49,365 bases of DNA from Myxococcales bacterium (GTDB taxonomy: Bacteria; Myxococcota_A; Polyangia; Polyangiales; Polyangiaceae). Within the stretch, counting starts at the first letter, position 1, and every line of letters starts with the position of its first letter. Below the pieces are notes generated by a model. It did no database searches, had not been told where the DNA came from, and saw only the letters and a program-made list of their open reading frames with translations. The stretch covers positions 1-49,365 of the forward strand of contig JAAZAA010000119.1 of assembly GCA_012514535.1 (NCBI GenBank), in the 5' to 3' direction. The position numbers were made by a program, and so were the translations under genes. Shown in pieces: positions 1 through 9,680 of the stretch.

Positions 1-792
1 ACTGCCCTGAAGGGCTGCCCTGAAGGGCTCCCGTGAGGTGCTGCCCCGAGATGTTGCCCGGAGGGGCGACGTCGCTGGGGAGCGCCGTCCACCCGTGAGC
101 GGTCGTAGAGCGTGGCGGTGGCCCGATGAGGTGTCCGTGGGCGCCGCGCGGTCCGATGAGCCCTCGCAGGCTTTCGACGGTTGGCCCCGTGGGCCCCTCT
201 TTGGCGCTCCACTCCTGCGCGGCGATTGAGCCTGCGCGTTGCTCGACGAGGCGCTTCGTCGCGCCGTCGCGACCGGGATCCGAGCGGCGGCGTCCTTGTG
301 ATGCGGGGGCCGTCCGCGATGGTGCGGCGCCCGTGGACTCGCCTCTGCATCGACGCGCGAAGCACCCCCAACCGCGACTCCGCGGAGGTCGCGGACGCTT
401 CAGCGACACCTCGTCCTCGCCAGGACGTTCGTCGTGCAGCCGTGGCGCACCGTCCTCGGCGCCGAACGAGTCACCCCACCGGGGCCTGCTTCGACGGTGC
501 TGACGGGGCGGAGCGAACGCCGTCGGGTGCCTCCCCCGCGCGGTGCGAAGTGGTAGGACCATCGGCCCTTTCGACGCGAAGGGCGTTGCGCCCCATCCCC
601 CCGGTTACGCGCGAACATCGCTACGCGGACACGCCCCCTCGAAAGCGTCGGGGACCCATATCGTGCCGCTTTCCTCGGGCGTTCAGCAGGGGACGTCGCT
701 CGAGTCGACCTGCTTGGGCTGCCCTGTGGAGGGGGCGACGAGGCCGGCACTCTTCTTGTATGACTGGTGTGAAACTTTTAGGCAGACTGAAC
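1..792. other. Stretch with no supportable gene
   Basis: Open frames exist on both strands here, but they overlap one another, are Arg/Pro/Ser-rich and show no recognisable domain. That is what random GC-rich DNA gives. The left edge holds a short tandem repeat. AT content rises only at about 750-790, just before the small gene at 793, which fits a promoter zone there. No tRNA or rRNA signature was seen. Confidence 0.6.
2..27. repeat. Tandem 13-bp repeat, two copies
   Basis: The unit CTGCCCTGAAGGG occurs at 2-14 and again at 15-27. Each copy contains the short inverted pair CCCT/AGGG. It touches the window edge, so the array may continue to the left. Confidence 0.8.
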
Positions 793-1212
793 ATGAGCCA
801 TCTCAGCAACGCACAAGTCAGCCCGGTCTCGCGCCCGGTTCCTTCGAGCGCGGGCCCGACGAACCCCGGTCTCACCATCGCCCGGACCGCCAAGGCCCCG
901 GCGACCGGAGCTCCGGCCAGCGTCCCCGTTGCTGATACCCCGTCGGTCCGCCCGGAGACGCGGGCAGGTCACCCGGCGACGGGCGCCCCGGGACCTGACG
1001 CTCGTCAGGGAACCTCCGCGCGGATGAACGGAGGAGGGACCCTCGGGGGAATCGTCGGGGTAGAGAACGAGACGGAGACGCCCGAGGTGGTCGCCCAGAC
1101 GATCTACCGGCAGCTCCGTCAGGCAGGTTACTCCGAGCAGCAGGTCATCGCGCTGGCGGGCGAGCTGCTGTCCCTCGTGACGGCAGACGTACGGAACCAA
1201 AACCCGGGCTGA
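793..1212 (+). CDS. Small protein of unknown function, 139 aa
   Basis: I do not recognise a family. The first ~95 residues are Pro/Thr/Ala/Ser-rich and look disordered. The last ~45 residues look helical, with a conserved-looking segment (VVAQTIYRQLRQAGYSEQQV) followed by a hydrophobic stretch, so this end is probably the folded part. I chose the ATG at 793 because an AGG lies about 10 nt upstream and the region before it is relatively AT-rich. An in-frame ATG at 760 would add 11 residues. The gene stands alone, with non-coding DNA on both sides. No signal peptide is visible, so a cytoplasmic location is inferred. Confidence 0.55.
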   Translation: MSHLSNAQVSPVSRPVPSSAGPTNPGLTIARTAKAPATGAPASVPVADTPSVRPETRAGHPATGAPGPDARQGTSARMNGGGTLGGIVGVENETETPEVVAQTIYRQLRQAGYSEQQVIALAGELLSLVTADVRNQNPG

Positions 1213-1539
1213 GCCCACGACGTGAGCTGACGTCTCGCGGGCGAGCTCGTCGGCGGTCCTTCGAGCAGCGGAGGAGCGGGCCATCGGGAGACGGCCCGCG
1301 CGCGGTGGCGCCACGGCATCCGCGGGCAACGGTGGGTTGGGGCGGCTCCCGATGGGCTACCGAGTCGCTACCGCCGGGGACGCCGGCGGACCCCGATGCA
1401 CCGACTCATTCATCCATGAACCGGGAATTTCGGTTCATCTTTCTCGTACGAAGATCTTTGCTTTGGGTGTGGATGTGAGCGCGGACGAGCGCCGATTGAC
1501 ACGAGGGGCGACCCCTGGGAAACGTAGGGTCTGACCGTC
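1213..1539. other. Intergenic region upstream of the FHA gene
   Basis: This 327-bp stretch holds no credible gene. Its second half (about 1405-1470) is clearly less GC-rich and contains a perfect dyad (1416-1438) followed by short palindromes around 1443-1460. It probably carries the control region of the FHA protein gene. Confidence 0.5.
1416..1438. promoter_or_regulatory. Perfect 8-bp inverted repeat, operator candidate
   Basis: ATGAACCG at 1416-1423 is mirrored by CGGTTCAT at 1431-1438 around a 7-nt AT-rich spacer. It lies about 100 bp upstream of the FHA gene start, in the least GC-rich part of the region. The size suits a dimeric repressor or activator site. No T-run follows, so a terminator is less likely. 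Which protein binds is unknown. Confidence 0.45.
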
Positions 1540-3303
1540 GTGATGCCGGAGTCGTCCCAGCAGGAGAGCCCCGTTTACACCGTCATTGTCAGTGAGAAGG
1601 GCGGTCACGAGCGGCGCGAGGTGTTCCGTTCCGGAGAGGTGACGGTCGGACGGGTGCACGGCAACGACCTCGTGCTGCCGCGCGGCAACGTCTCGAAGCG
1701 GCACGCGCGGGTGCTCTACCGTGAGGGGCGCTTCATCGTCACCGACCTGAACAGCACCAACGGCACCTACGTCAACCGGCGGCGGATCGCCCAGGCGACG
1801 ATCGTCCGGGAAGAAGACAAGATCTACATCGGCGACTTCGTGCTGCGCGTCGAACCCGGCGCGCACGAGGCGGTGGCGGAGGGGCGGGGGACCCAGCCCG
1901 ATCGGGAGCCGAACGAGGGCCGGATCAGCAGCATCGACTGGGATCGTCCCTCGAGCTTCGACAGCCAGCGCGTCTCCTCGGGTCCGCCGGCCCGAGCCAG
2001 TGTCTCCGAGGCGCCGGCGGCGGATCGGGTCTCCACGGTCGGCCAAGGCCCCGACGAGCACATGGCGCCGCACCTGCACGCGGTCGCGGAGGTGATCCGC
2101 GCCGTCAGCGGCGCGTTGGGGGACATCCCCGTCGCCTGGTCGGAGGACGTGCGGCAGCGGGTGAACGCGATCGTCAACGAAGCAGCCGACGATCTGATGC
2201 TCCGCGGGGCGGTCCCCGCCGGGACGTCTCTGGAGGCGATCGTCACCCAGGCGCGGGGCGAGCTGTTCGAGTTGGGGCCCCTCGACGAGCTGCTCGATGA
2301 CCCGGCGGTCACGACCATCTCCGTCTCCCGATACGACGACGTCGCGGCGCGCCGCGACGATCGGCTCGTGCGCGTCTCGCCCGGCTTTTCGTCGCCTGCC
2401 TCCCTCGAGCTCGCGGTGCGCCGCTTGTGCGCTCGCGGGGGCGCGCCGGTGCGCCAAGGGGAGGCGCTGGTCGAGCGACGTCTCCCGCAGGGGACCCTGT
2501 CGGCGCTGCTCGGCGCGGTCACCTCGAGTGGGCCCTTGCTCGTGCTGCGTCGCCCTCGTCGGGTCGCTGGGTCCCTCGATGCCCTGGTGCGCCGCGGAAC
2601 CGTGTCCCGCGCGATGGCCACGTTCCTGAATTACTGCGTCTCCTGCCGCATCAACATCCTCGTCGTCGGGGCCGCCGACGACGGCGCCTCCACCGTGATG
2701 AGCGCCCTGTGTGGTGCCGCGTCGCGGGAGCGCATCGTGACCCTCGCGGAGGACGATGACTTCGCTCCGGAGGCAGCCACCCGACTCTCCCTGAGCGGGG
2801 AGGTCGATGCCAGCCGCGCCCTCCAGATAGCGGCCGCCATCCCGGAGGGGCGCCTCGCCCTGCAGCTCTCGAGTCCGGCCATCGCCCTGGCTGCCCTCGA
2901 AGCGATGGGGCACGGGGCGAGCGGCGTGCTCGCGTCCCTGGCGTCATCGGATCTGCGCCGCGCGCTCATCCGCTTGCCCGCGGACATCTGCGCGCTGCGG
3001 CCGGGGATGAGCCTGCAGGCGGCCAGCGCGTGGGTGCAGGGCTCCTTCGACGTGCTCGTCGAGGTCGCTCGCTTGCGCGATGGCCGACCGCGCACCCTGC
3101 GGGTCGCGGAGGTGGGCTACAGCGACCAATCGGCGCCCGTGCTCCACGACATCTTCCGCTTCAACGTGCAGCGCGTCGCGGTGGGCGGGAGCGTCGAGGG
3201 GAGCTTCGGACCCACCGGGTACGTGCCGCGCGTGGCCGCCCAGCTCCAGGCCCTCGGCGCGAACGTCGAGAGCTCCATGTTCAGCCGTCCGCCGTCCCGC
3301 TGA
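1540..3303 (+). CDS. FHA domain fused to a degenerate CpaF/TadA-type secretion ATPase
   Basis: Residues ~12-105 form an FHA phosphothreonine-binding domain, with the NVSKRHA and NSTNGTYVN motifs intact. After a linker, residues ~220-580 follow the CpaF/TadA type II/IV secretion ATPase plan: an LLDDPAVTTISV segment, then the NTPase fold. The catalytic sites are lost. The P-loop position reads GAADDGAS at 377-384, with Ala383 where the invariant Lys should be. The VGE catalytic-Glu motif reads LQL, and the His box is gone. I infer a pseudo-ATPase with a scaffold or sensor role. GTG at 1540 and ATG at 1543 are both possible starts. The upstream dyad may regulate it. Confidence 0.8.
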   Translation: MMPESSQQESPVYTVIVSEKGGHERREVFRSGEVTVGRVHGNDLVLPRGNVSKRHARVLYREGRFIVTDLNSTNGTYVNRRRIAQATIVREEDKIYIGDFVLRVEPGAHEAVAEGRGTQPDREPNEGRISSIDWDRPSSFDSQRVSSGPPARASVSEAPAADRVSTVGQGPDEHMAPHLHAVAEVIRAVSGALGDIPVAWSEDVRQRVNAIVNEAADDLMLRGAVPAGTSLEAIVTQARGELFELGPLDELLDDPAVTTISVSRYDDVAARRDDRLVRVSPGFSSPASLELAVRRLCARGGAPVRQGEALVERRLPQGTLSALLGAVTSSGPLLVLRRPRRVAGSLDALVRRGTVSRAMATFLNYCVSCRINILVVGAADDGASTVMSALCGAASRERIVTLAEDDDFAPEAATRLSLSGEVDASRALQIAAAIPEGRLALQLSSPAIALAALEAMGHGASGVLASLASSDLRRALIRLPADICALRPGMSLQAASAWVQGSFDVLVEVARLRDGRPRTLRVAEVGYSDQSAPVLHDIFRFNVQRVAVGGSVEGSFGPTGYVPRVAAQLQALGANVESSMFSRPPSR

Positions 3304-3456
3304 TGGCGCACGGCGGCGCCCGGAGTCGCGTCGCGCCAACGAGGGGGTCGCGCGACCCCGCGGCGCCTGCGCCGGTGAGAGCCTCCCGTCAGCTAGTCGG
3401 AGACGATCGAGCGCGACGGCCGCGCCCGCACCTGAGCCATCGGGAATGGCTGCTCC

Positions 3457-3969
3457 TCAAACGGTGGCTTCTTGGCGGATGCGCGCCATCTGTCGCCCGA
3501 TCTTGCGACGAGCGATCGCGCCCACCTTGTCGATCATCAGCACGCCGTTGATGTGGTCGTTCTCGTGCTGGATGGCGACCGCGAGCAGCCCGGTTGCGTG
3601 CAGCTCGAACGGCTCGCCGTTGGCGTCGAGGGCGCGCACACGTACGGACTCGGCCCGCTTGATGTCCTCGCGTGCACCAGGGAAGGAGAGGCACCCCTCG
3701 CTGAAGGTCTGGGTGCCGTCGGTCTCGAGGATCTCGGGGTTGATGAACACCTTGAGATCGCTCGGCTCGTCTTCTCCCGCGATGTCGATCACGAAGATGC
3801 GCTTGAGCACCCCGATCTGGTTGGCTGCGAGGCCCACGCCCTCCGCGGCGTACATGGTTTCGGCCATGTCCTCGACGAGCTGTCGGATTTCGTCGTTCAC
3901 CTCGGCGACGGGCTCGGCCGGGGTGCGAAGGCGCTCATCGGGGTACGTCAGGATCTCGCGCAGTGCCAT
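3457..3969 (-). CDS. def: Peptide deformylase
   Basis: Removes the N-formyl group from nascent proteins. All three metal and active-site motifs are present: GVGLAANQIG at residues 44-53, EGCLS at 91-95 (metal-binding Cys93) and HENDH at 135-139 (two metal-binding His and the catalytic Glu). At 170 aa it has the normal family length. I chose the ATG at 3969 because MALREILTYPD is the usual family start; a TTG four codons further upstream is less likely. It ends a long run of minus-strand housekeeping genes, about 110 bp after ribD, so it may share that transcript or use its own promoter. No methionyl-tRNA formyltransferase gene lies beside it. Confidence 0.96.
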   Translation of the reverse strand: MALREILTYPDERLRTPAEPVAEVNDEIRQLVEDMAETMYAAEGVGLAANQIGVLKRIFVIDIAGEDEPSDLKVFINPEILETDGTQTFSEGCLSFPGAREDIKRAESVRVRALDANGEPFELHATGLLAVAIQHENDHINGVLMIDKVGAIARRKIGRQMARIRQEATV

Positions 3970-4078
3970 TCTCGGGACCAATTTATCACGTGGTCGGGCC
4001 CGGGCAACCGACGCCGGTGGGCCGTCGCACGAGCAGGGAATTGGGGGAACGGGCCGTGGGCGGGGCAGGCCGTGGGGG

Positions 4079-5209
4079 TCAGTCGTCGGTCCGCGCCACG
4101 TCGGGGCGCTTCGGCGGGTAAATCAGCTTCCCGGTGACGTAGGCGTCGTCTCCGTAGAGCTCCCAGCGCGGAGCGGCGATCCGCGGCGCCTCCGCGGGAG
4201 ATTCTGGACCAGCCCAATCGACCGCGCCGGGGCGCCCCCGAGGTCCGAGGAGGATCGGCGCGATGAAGGCGTGGAGTTGATCGACGAGCTGGTTGGCCAG
4301 GAGGCTCCCCGCGAGCTCGGCGCCGCCCTCACAGAGCACGCTGACCACCTCGCGCTTGGCGAGCTCGTGCATCGCCGCGCGCATGTCACAGCGCCCCTCT
4401 GCGGTGGCGGCGACGCGGATGACGCTGATCTGAGCCGCCTCCAGGGCCGCGGCCGCTTCGGGGGAGGCCGTCGGCGTCGTCAGGATGCAGGTCGGGATCT
4501 CGTTGGCGGTCTGCACGATGCGCCGATCCAGCGTCATGCGCAGCTTGCTGTCGACGATGATCCGGACCGGGTTGCGGCCGTGCGCTTGCCTCACCGTGAG
4601 CAACGGGTCGTCGGTGATGACCGTGTTGATGCCGATCATCACGGCGTCGTGCTTGGCGCGTAGGTCGTGCCCGCAGCCGCGGGACTCGGTGCCCGTGATC
4701 CACTTGGAGGCGCCGGTCCGCGTGGCGATGCGCCCGTCGAGGGACAACGCCAGCTTGAGGGAGAGAAAGCTGCTCGACCGGGTGATGTACTTCACCCAGG
4801 GCTCGATGAGGAGGCGTGCCCGGTCCTCGAGCACGCCGACGTCGACCTGGATCCCGGCGGCGCGCAGGCGCTCGATGCCGCCGCCCTTCACGTGGGGGTT
4901 GGGGTCCGGGCAGCCGATCACCACGCGCGCCAGACCCGCGTTGAGCAGGGTGTCCACGCAGGGCGGCGTCCGCCCCTCGTGGTTGCATGGCTCGAGGGTG
5001 ATGTACGCCGTAGCGCCCCGGGCGCGCTCACCCGCCGCTCGGATGGCGACGATCTCCGCGTGATCCCGGCCGACGGCCTCGTGGTGTCCCTCGCCGACGA
5101 TCTCGCGTCCCTGGGCGATCACGCACCCGACGTGAGGATTCGGTGAGGGATCACCGAGCTCCGCGAGCTCGATAGCGCGGGACATCAGTTCGCGGTCGAT
5201 ATCCACCAC
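4079..5209 (-). CDS. ribD: Riboflavin biosynthesis bifunctional deaminase/reductase RibD
   Basis: Catalyses two successive steps of riboflavin synthesis: deamination of the pyrimidine made from GTP, then NADPH-dependent reduction of its ribosyl chain. The N-terminal deaminase carries the zinc site His50-Ala-Glu52 and PCNHEGRTPPC at 74-84. The C-terminal reductase runs from about residue 145, with the typical SLDGRIATRTG segment and CEGGAELAGSL near the end. The 376-residue length is normal. The GTG at 5209 lies 9 nt after the nrdR stop, indicating coupling; an ATG eight codons downstream (MSRAIELAE) is an alternative start. The nrdR-ribD pair is common in proteobacteria. Confidence 0.95.
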   Translation of the reverse strand: MVDIDRELMSRAIELAELGDPSPNPHVGCVIAQGREIVGEGHHEAVGRDHAEIVAIRAAGERARGATAYITLEPCNHEGRTPPCVDTLLNAGLARVVIGCPDPNPHVKGGGIERLRAAGIQVDVGVLEDRARLLIEPWVKYITRSSSFLSLKLALSLDGRIATRTGASKWITGTESRGCGHDLRAKHDAVMIGINTVITDDPLLTVRQAHGRNPVRIIVDSKLRMTLDRRIVQTANEIPTCILTTPTASPEAAAALEAAQISVIRVAATAEGRCDMRAAMHELAKREVVSVLCEGGAELAGSLLANQLVDQLHAFIAPILLGPRGRPGAVDWAGPESPAEAPRIAAPRWELYGDDAYVTGKLIYPPKRPDVARTDD

Positions 5210-5218
5210 GCCGCCAAC

Positions 5219-5683
5219 CTACTCCTCTGGGCGAGCCCGAACAAGGCTTCCCATCTCACGCATGAACTCGTCGATGTCTCGGAAAGACTTGTAGACGCTC
5301 GCGAAACGCACGTAGGCGACGTCGTCGAGCTCCTTCAAGCGCGTCATCACCCGCTCCCCAATGGTGTGGGTGCTGACCTCCTTGTCGCCCAACAGCGCTA
5401 GCTCACGCTCGATGTCGTCCGCCGTCTCCTCGAGACGGTCCGCCGAGACCGGCCGCTTGTTGCAGGCGATTTGCAAGCTGCGCAGCACCTTCTGCCGATC
5501 GAAGGGCTCGCGATCGCCGTCCTTCTTCACCACCGTAGGCAGGGTGTGCTCGACGCGCTCGTAGGTGGTGAAGCGGCGCTTGCAGACGTCGCACTCGCGG
5601 CGACGCCAGGTGACCGTTCCCGCTCCGGCGAGGCGTGAGTCGATCACGCGGCTATCCATGCCCTTGCAGAAGGGACACTGCAT
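5219..5683 (-). CDS. nrdR: Transcriptional repressor NrdR
   Basis: ATP/dATP-responsive repressor of ribonucleotide reductase genes. The 154-residue protein opens with a zinc ribbon (Cys3, Cys6, Cys31, Cys34) containing the family hallmarks SRVIDSR and RFTTYER. An ATP-cone follows (VVKKDGDREPFDRQKV, about 51-66). I chose the ATG at 5683 because MQCPFCKG is the conserved NrdR N-terminus; the much longer open frame upstream is only the shadow of fabF. It sits 29 nt after the fabF stop and 9 nt before ribD. No ribonucleotide reductase gene is in this window, so its targets lie elsewhere. Confidence 0.97.
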   Translation of the reverse strand: MQCPFCKGMDSRVIDSRLAGAGTVTWRRRECDVCKRRFTTYERVEHTLPTVVKKDGDREPFDRQKVLRSLQIACNKRPVSADRLEETADDIERELALLGDKEVSTHTIGERVMTRLKELDDVAYVRFASVYKSFRDIDEFMREMGSLVRARPEE

Positions 5684-5712
5684 CGTGCTACCGCCCTCGC
5701 GAGTGTCGCATC

Positions 5713-6960
<1,248 letters not shown>

Positions 6961-7089
6961 GGAATTCGGCTCCGTTCGTGCTTCGTGGTGATGGATCGAG
7001 GTGGAGTCGAGCGGGCCGCGCGGCGCGGAAGACGGAGTACCCCGAGGGGGGTGCGGCTTCCTCGCGCGTCGGCCCGCCCGAGAGGGGAC

Positions 7090-7338
7090 TCAGCTGTTGG
7101 CGTTCTTGTTGATGTAGTCGACAGCGTCCTGAACGGTGCGGATCTTCTCCGTATCCTCGTCGGGGATGTCGATCTCGAAAGCTTCCTCGAAGGCGAGCAC
7201 GAGCTCGACCAAGCCGAGTGAGTCCGCACCGAGATCGTCGATGAACGACGACTCCGGCTTGATGTCCTTCTCGTCGACATCGAGCTGTTCTTTGATGATG
7301 CGCTTGACCTCGGCCAATACGTCGCGACCCTCTGACAT
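7090..7338 (-). CDS. acpP: Acyl carrier protein
   Basis: Carries growing acyl chains on a phosphopantetheine arm. The 82-residue acidic protein has the attachment motif [10 protein letters not shown] with Ser40, in the normal four-helix arrangement, and ends in a short KNANS tail. It lies between fabG (73 bp upstream) and fabF (129 bp downstream) on the same strand. The larger gaps on each side leave room for its own processing or promoter signals, as ACP is usually far more abundant than its partner enzymes. None was identified with confidence. Confidence 0.97.
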   Translation of the reverse strand: MSEGRDVLAEVKRIIKEQLDVDEKDIKPESSFIDDLGADSLGLVELVLAFEEAFEIDIPDEDTEKIRTVQDAVDYINKNANS

Positions 7339-7411
7339 TGTTGCCTCCAGAGCCCCATACGAGCGGGCCCGTTGACTGTTCTTCTATCCCAACCAGAGAG
7401 CCCCGGAGGGC

Positions 7412-8158
7412 TCACATGTACATGCCACCGTTCACGCGGAGCGCCTGTCCGGTGATGTATCCGGCCTCTTCGGAGGCCAAAAAGGCGATCGTCGCCGCCA
7501 CCTCGGCGGCCTGCCCCGGGCGCCCCATGGGGACCCCCTGGAGCATCGCGGCGCGCTGCTCCTCGTTGAGCGCCGCGGTCATGTCCGTCTCGATGTACCC
7601 GGGGGTCACCGCGTTGACGGTGACGTTGCGCGACGCGTACTCGCGGGCGAGGCTCTTCGCCACGCCGAGCAGGGCCGCCTTCGAGGCCGCGTAGGCCGTC
7701 TGTCCCGCGTTCCCCGTCTCGCCGACCACGCTCGAGAGGAAGATCACGCGGCCCCAGCGCTGGCGCATCATCACCTTGAGCGCCGCGCGGGCGCAGGCGA
7801 TGGAGCCCTTGAGGTTCACGGCCAAGGTGCGGTCCAGGTCCTCCTCCTTGAGGCGGAGCATCAGACCGTCGATGGAGATGCCCGCGCTGGAGACCAGGAT
7901 GTCGATGCGACCGAGGCGCTTGGCCACGTCCGCGAGGGCGGCCTCGCAGGCGCCGTAGTCGGCGACGTCGAACTGGCAGAGCTCGGCTCGCCCGCCGGCG
8001 GCTTCGATCTCCTGGGCCGTAGCGCGGGCAGCTTCCTCACCGCGGACGTAGCCGATGACCACGTGGGCGCCCTGGGCCGCGAGGGCCAGAGCAGCGGCGC
8101 GGCCGATGCCTCGAGAGCCGCCCGTGACGACTGCTATCTTTCCGCTCAGTTCGAACAT
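7412..8158 (-). CDS. fabG: 3-oxoacyl-ACP reductase
   Basis: NADPH-dependent reductase of the fatty acid elongation cycle, a classical short-chain dehydrogenase. It shows the cofactor loop GGSRGIG at 13-19, NSAG-like SSAG at about 90-93, the catalytic serine region LSSVVGE (142-143), and Tyr156/Lys160 in YAASK. The 248-residue length and the ending in VNGGMYM are typical of FabG. The start is the ATG at 8158. It sits between fabD and acpP, which separates it from the many other SDR enzymes of similar sequence. Confidence 0.96.
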   Translation of the reverse strand: MFELSGKIAVVTGGSRGIGRAAALALAAQGAHVVIGYVRGEEAARATAQEIEAAGGRAELCQFDVADYGACEAALADVAKRLGRIDILVSSAGISIDGLMLRLKEEDLDRTLAVNLKGSIACARAALKVMMRQRWGRVIFLSSVVGETGNAGQTAYAASKAALLGVAKSLAREYASRNVTVNAVTPGYIETDMTAALNEEQRAAMLQGVPMGRPGQAAEVAATIAFLASEEAGYITGQALRVNGGMYM

Positions 8159-8321
8159 CCCGTGATCCTCAATCGCTCTTGCACGAAGCCTCCCCCCCCG
8201 GGCGGCCGTGTTTAGCCATCGACCGCGCCGAAAGAAAGGAAAAAGCGACCCTTGGGCGCGTGCGATGGGGAGTGGTTTTACCAGTTTGGGTCTCCGCCCG
8301 GAGCGCGCCGGGGGAAGAAGG

Positions 8322-9290
8322 TCACGACGCAGCGGCCTCGGCCTGGCCCGACGCCGTGAGGGCGAGCCCTCGGGCGTCCTGCAGCTGCTGGGGCTCGCCG
8401 ACGCTCACGACGGTGATGCTCTTGGCGATTCGCTTCACCAGCCCAGCGAGCACCTTGCCCGGCCCGAGCTCGAGGGCGCCGGTGACGCCGGCCTCTGCGA
8501 GGGCCGTGATGCTCCGATCCCAGAGCACCGGCGAGTCGACCTGGCGGACCAGGAGCTCCGGCACCCGCTCGGCGGCCGCGTTCGCCCGGGCTTCGACGTT
8601 GGATACGACGGGGATCTCGAAGGGGTGGACCGTGACGCTCTGGAGGGCCTGCTCCACCGCGCGGGCGGCGGGCTCCATCAGGGCGCAGTGGAAGGGGGCG
8701 CTCACCTTGAGGGGAATCGCCTTCAGGCTCTTCGACTTCGCCAGGGCGACGGCACGCTCCACGGCGGGGGCCGTCCCGGCGATCACGATCTGCCCGGGGG
8801 CGTTGAAGTTGGCGGGCTGCAGCACGTCGCCCTCGCTGGCTTCCTCACACAGGGACCGGACGGCCTCCTCGTCGCCTCCCATGATGGCGGCCATCGCGCC
8901 ACGCCCCGCGGGCACCGCCTGTTGCATGGCCTCGCCGCGCACGTGCACCGTGCGCACGGCGTCCTCCAAGGACAGGGCGCCGACGGCGACCAGGGCGCTG
9001 TACTCACCGAGGGAGTGCCCGGCGGCAAAGGCGGGCGGCGGGAGGTCCGGATACGCCTCGCGCAGGGCCTCGAGGGCAGCGACGCTCGTCGTCACGATGG
9101 CGGGCTGCGTGTTCTTCGTGAGGATCAGCTCCTCGTCGGGGCCCTCGAAGCAGAGCTTGGAGAGGGACCAGCCCAGCGCGGCGTCGGCGCGCTCGAACAC
9201 GCGGCGCGCGGCGGCGCTGGCTTCACAGAGTGCCTTGCCCATACCGACGGCCTGAGCACCCTGCCCGGGAAACAACCATGCGTAGCTCAT
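8322..9290 (-). CDS. fabD: Malonyl-CoA:ACP transacylase
   Basis: Loads malonyl groups onto ACP. The N-terminus MSYAWLFPGQGAQ matches the family start. The catalytic pair is Ser93 in GHSLGEYSAL and His201 in APFHCALMEP, and Gln-rich oxyanion positions are present near the N-terminus. The 322-residue length is normal. The next gene, fabG, starts 163 bp downstream, a fairly long gap with no gene seen in it. On its upstream side rpmF is the nearest gene; plsX and fabH, which often sit between rpmF and fabD, are missing here. Confidence 0.96.
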   Translation of the reverse strand: MSYAWLFPGQGAQAVGMGKALCEASAAARRVFERADAALGWSLSKLCFEGPDEELILTKNTQPAIVTTSVAALEALREAYPDLPPPAFAAGHSLGEYSALVAVGALSLEDAVRTVHVRGEAMQQAVPAGRGAMAAIMGGDEEAVRSLCEEASEGDVLQPANFNAPGQIVIAGTAPAVERAVALAKSKSLKAIPLKVSAPFHCALMEPAARAVEQALQSVTVHPFEIPVVSNVEARANAAAERVPELLVRQVDSPVLWDRSITALAEAGVTGALELGPGKVLAGLVKRIAKSITVVSVGEPQQLQDARGLALTASGQAEAAAS

Positions 9291-9416
9291 CGTACCCTAC
9301 TCATCGTTCCGTGCTGACCGCTGCCGCTCGTCACGTCGTCGGAGCACTCGCCCCCGGCGCGCCGCGGATTTCAGGCTCGCCGTTCGACGGGCAAATGCAT
9401 CGACGCGCTGCACTCC

Positions 9417-9456
9417 CTCCAGCCGGAGCCAGTAAGCTCCAGCCGGAGCCGGTAAG
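9417..9456. repeat. Tandem 20-bp repeat, two copies
   Basis: CTCCAGCCGGAGCCAGTAAG (9417-9436) is followed directly by the same 20 bp with one change (9437-9456). Each copy contains CTCC..GGAG inverted arms. It lies 27 bp past the rpmF stop, in the gap where plsX-fabH would be expected. Confidence 0.8.
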
Positions 9457-9483
9457 CGCAGCGCGTAACGACGACGAGAGGAC

Positions 9484-9675
9484 TCAGCTCTCGCCCTGAC
9501 TCTGTCCGATGACCTGACGACCATCATAGTGCCCGCACGAAGGGCACACGCGGTGGGGGATCATCGGCGCGGAGCAATTCGGACAGGGCGAGATGTTGGG
9601 GCGGCTCACCTTGTCGTGCTGGGACCTGCGCATGTCGCGCCTGCTGCTGGTTTTACGTCGCTTGGGTACGGCCAC
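9484..9675 (-). CDS. rpmF: 50S ribosomal protein L32
   Basis: Small zinc-ribbon protein of the large ribosomal subunit. The 63-residue sequence starts MAVPKRRKTSSRRDMRRS, the standard L32 N-terminus, and carries a four-Cys zinc ribbon (Cys31, Cys34, Cys44, Cys47), so it is the zinc-binding form. Gly-Ser-rich residues end it. It follows the yceD-like gene by 5 bp, a gene order (yceD-rpmF) conserved across many bacteria. Confidence 0.97.
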   Translation of the reverse strand: MAVPKRRKTSSRRDMRRSQHDKVSRPNISPCPNCSAPMIPHRVCPSCGHYDGRQVIGQSQGES

Positions 9676-9680
9676 GGGGG

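Noticed and set aside
181-792. Long open frame running into the small gene at 793
   Set aside because: Arg/Pro/Ser-rich and without domains, with equally long frames on the other strand. It is open only because stop codons are rare in GC-rich DNA.
1435-2913. 492-codon open frame on the minus strand opposite the FHA gene
   Set aside because: Its His/Asp/Arg/Gly-rich composition is the usual antisense shadow of a GC-rich coding gene, and the plus-strand frame has clear FHA motifs.
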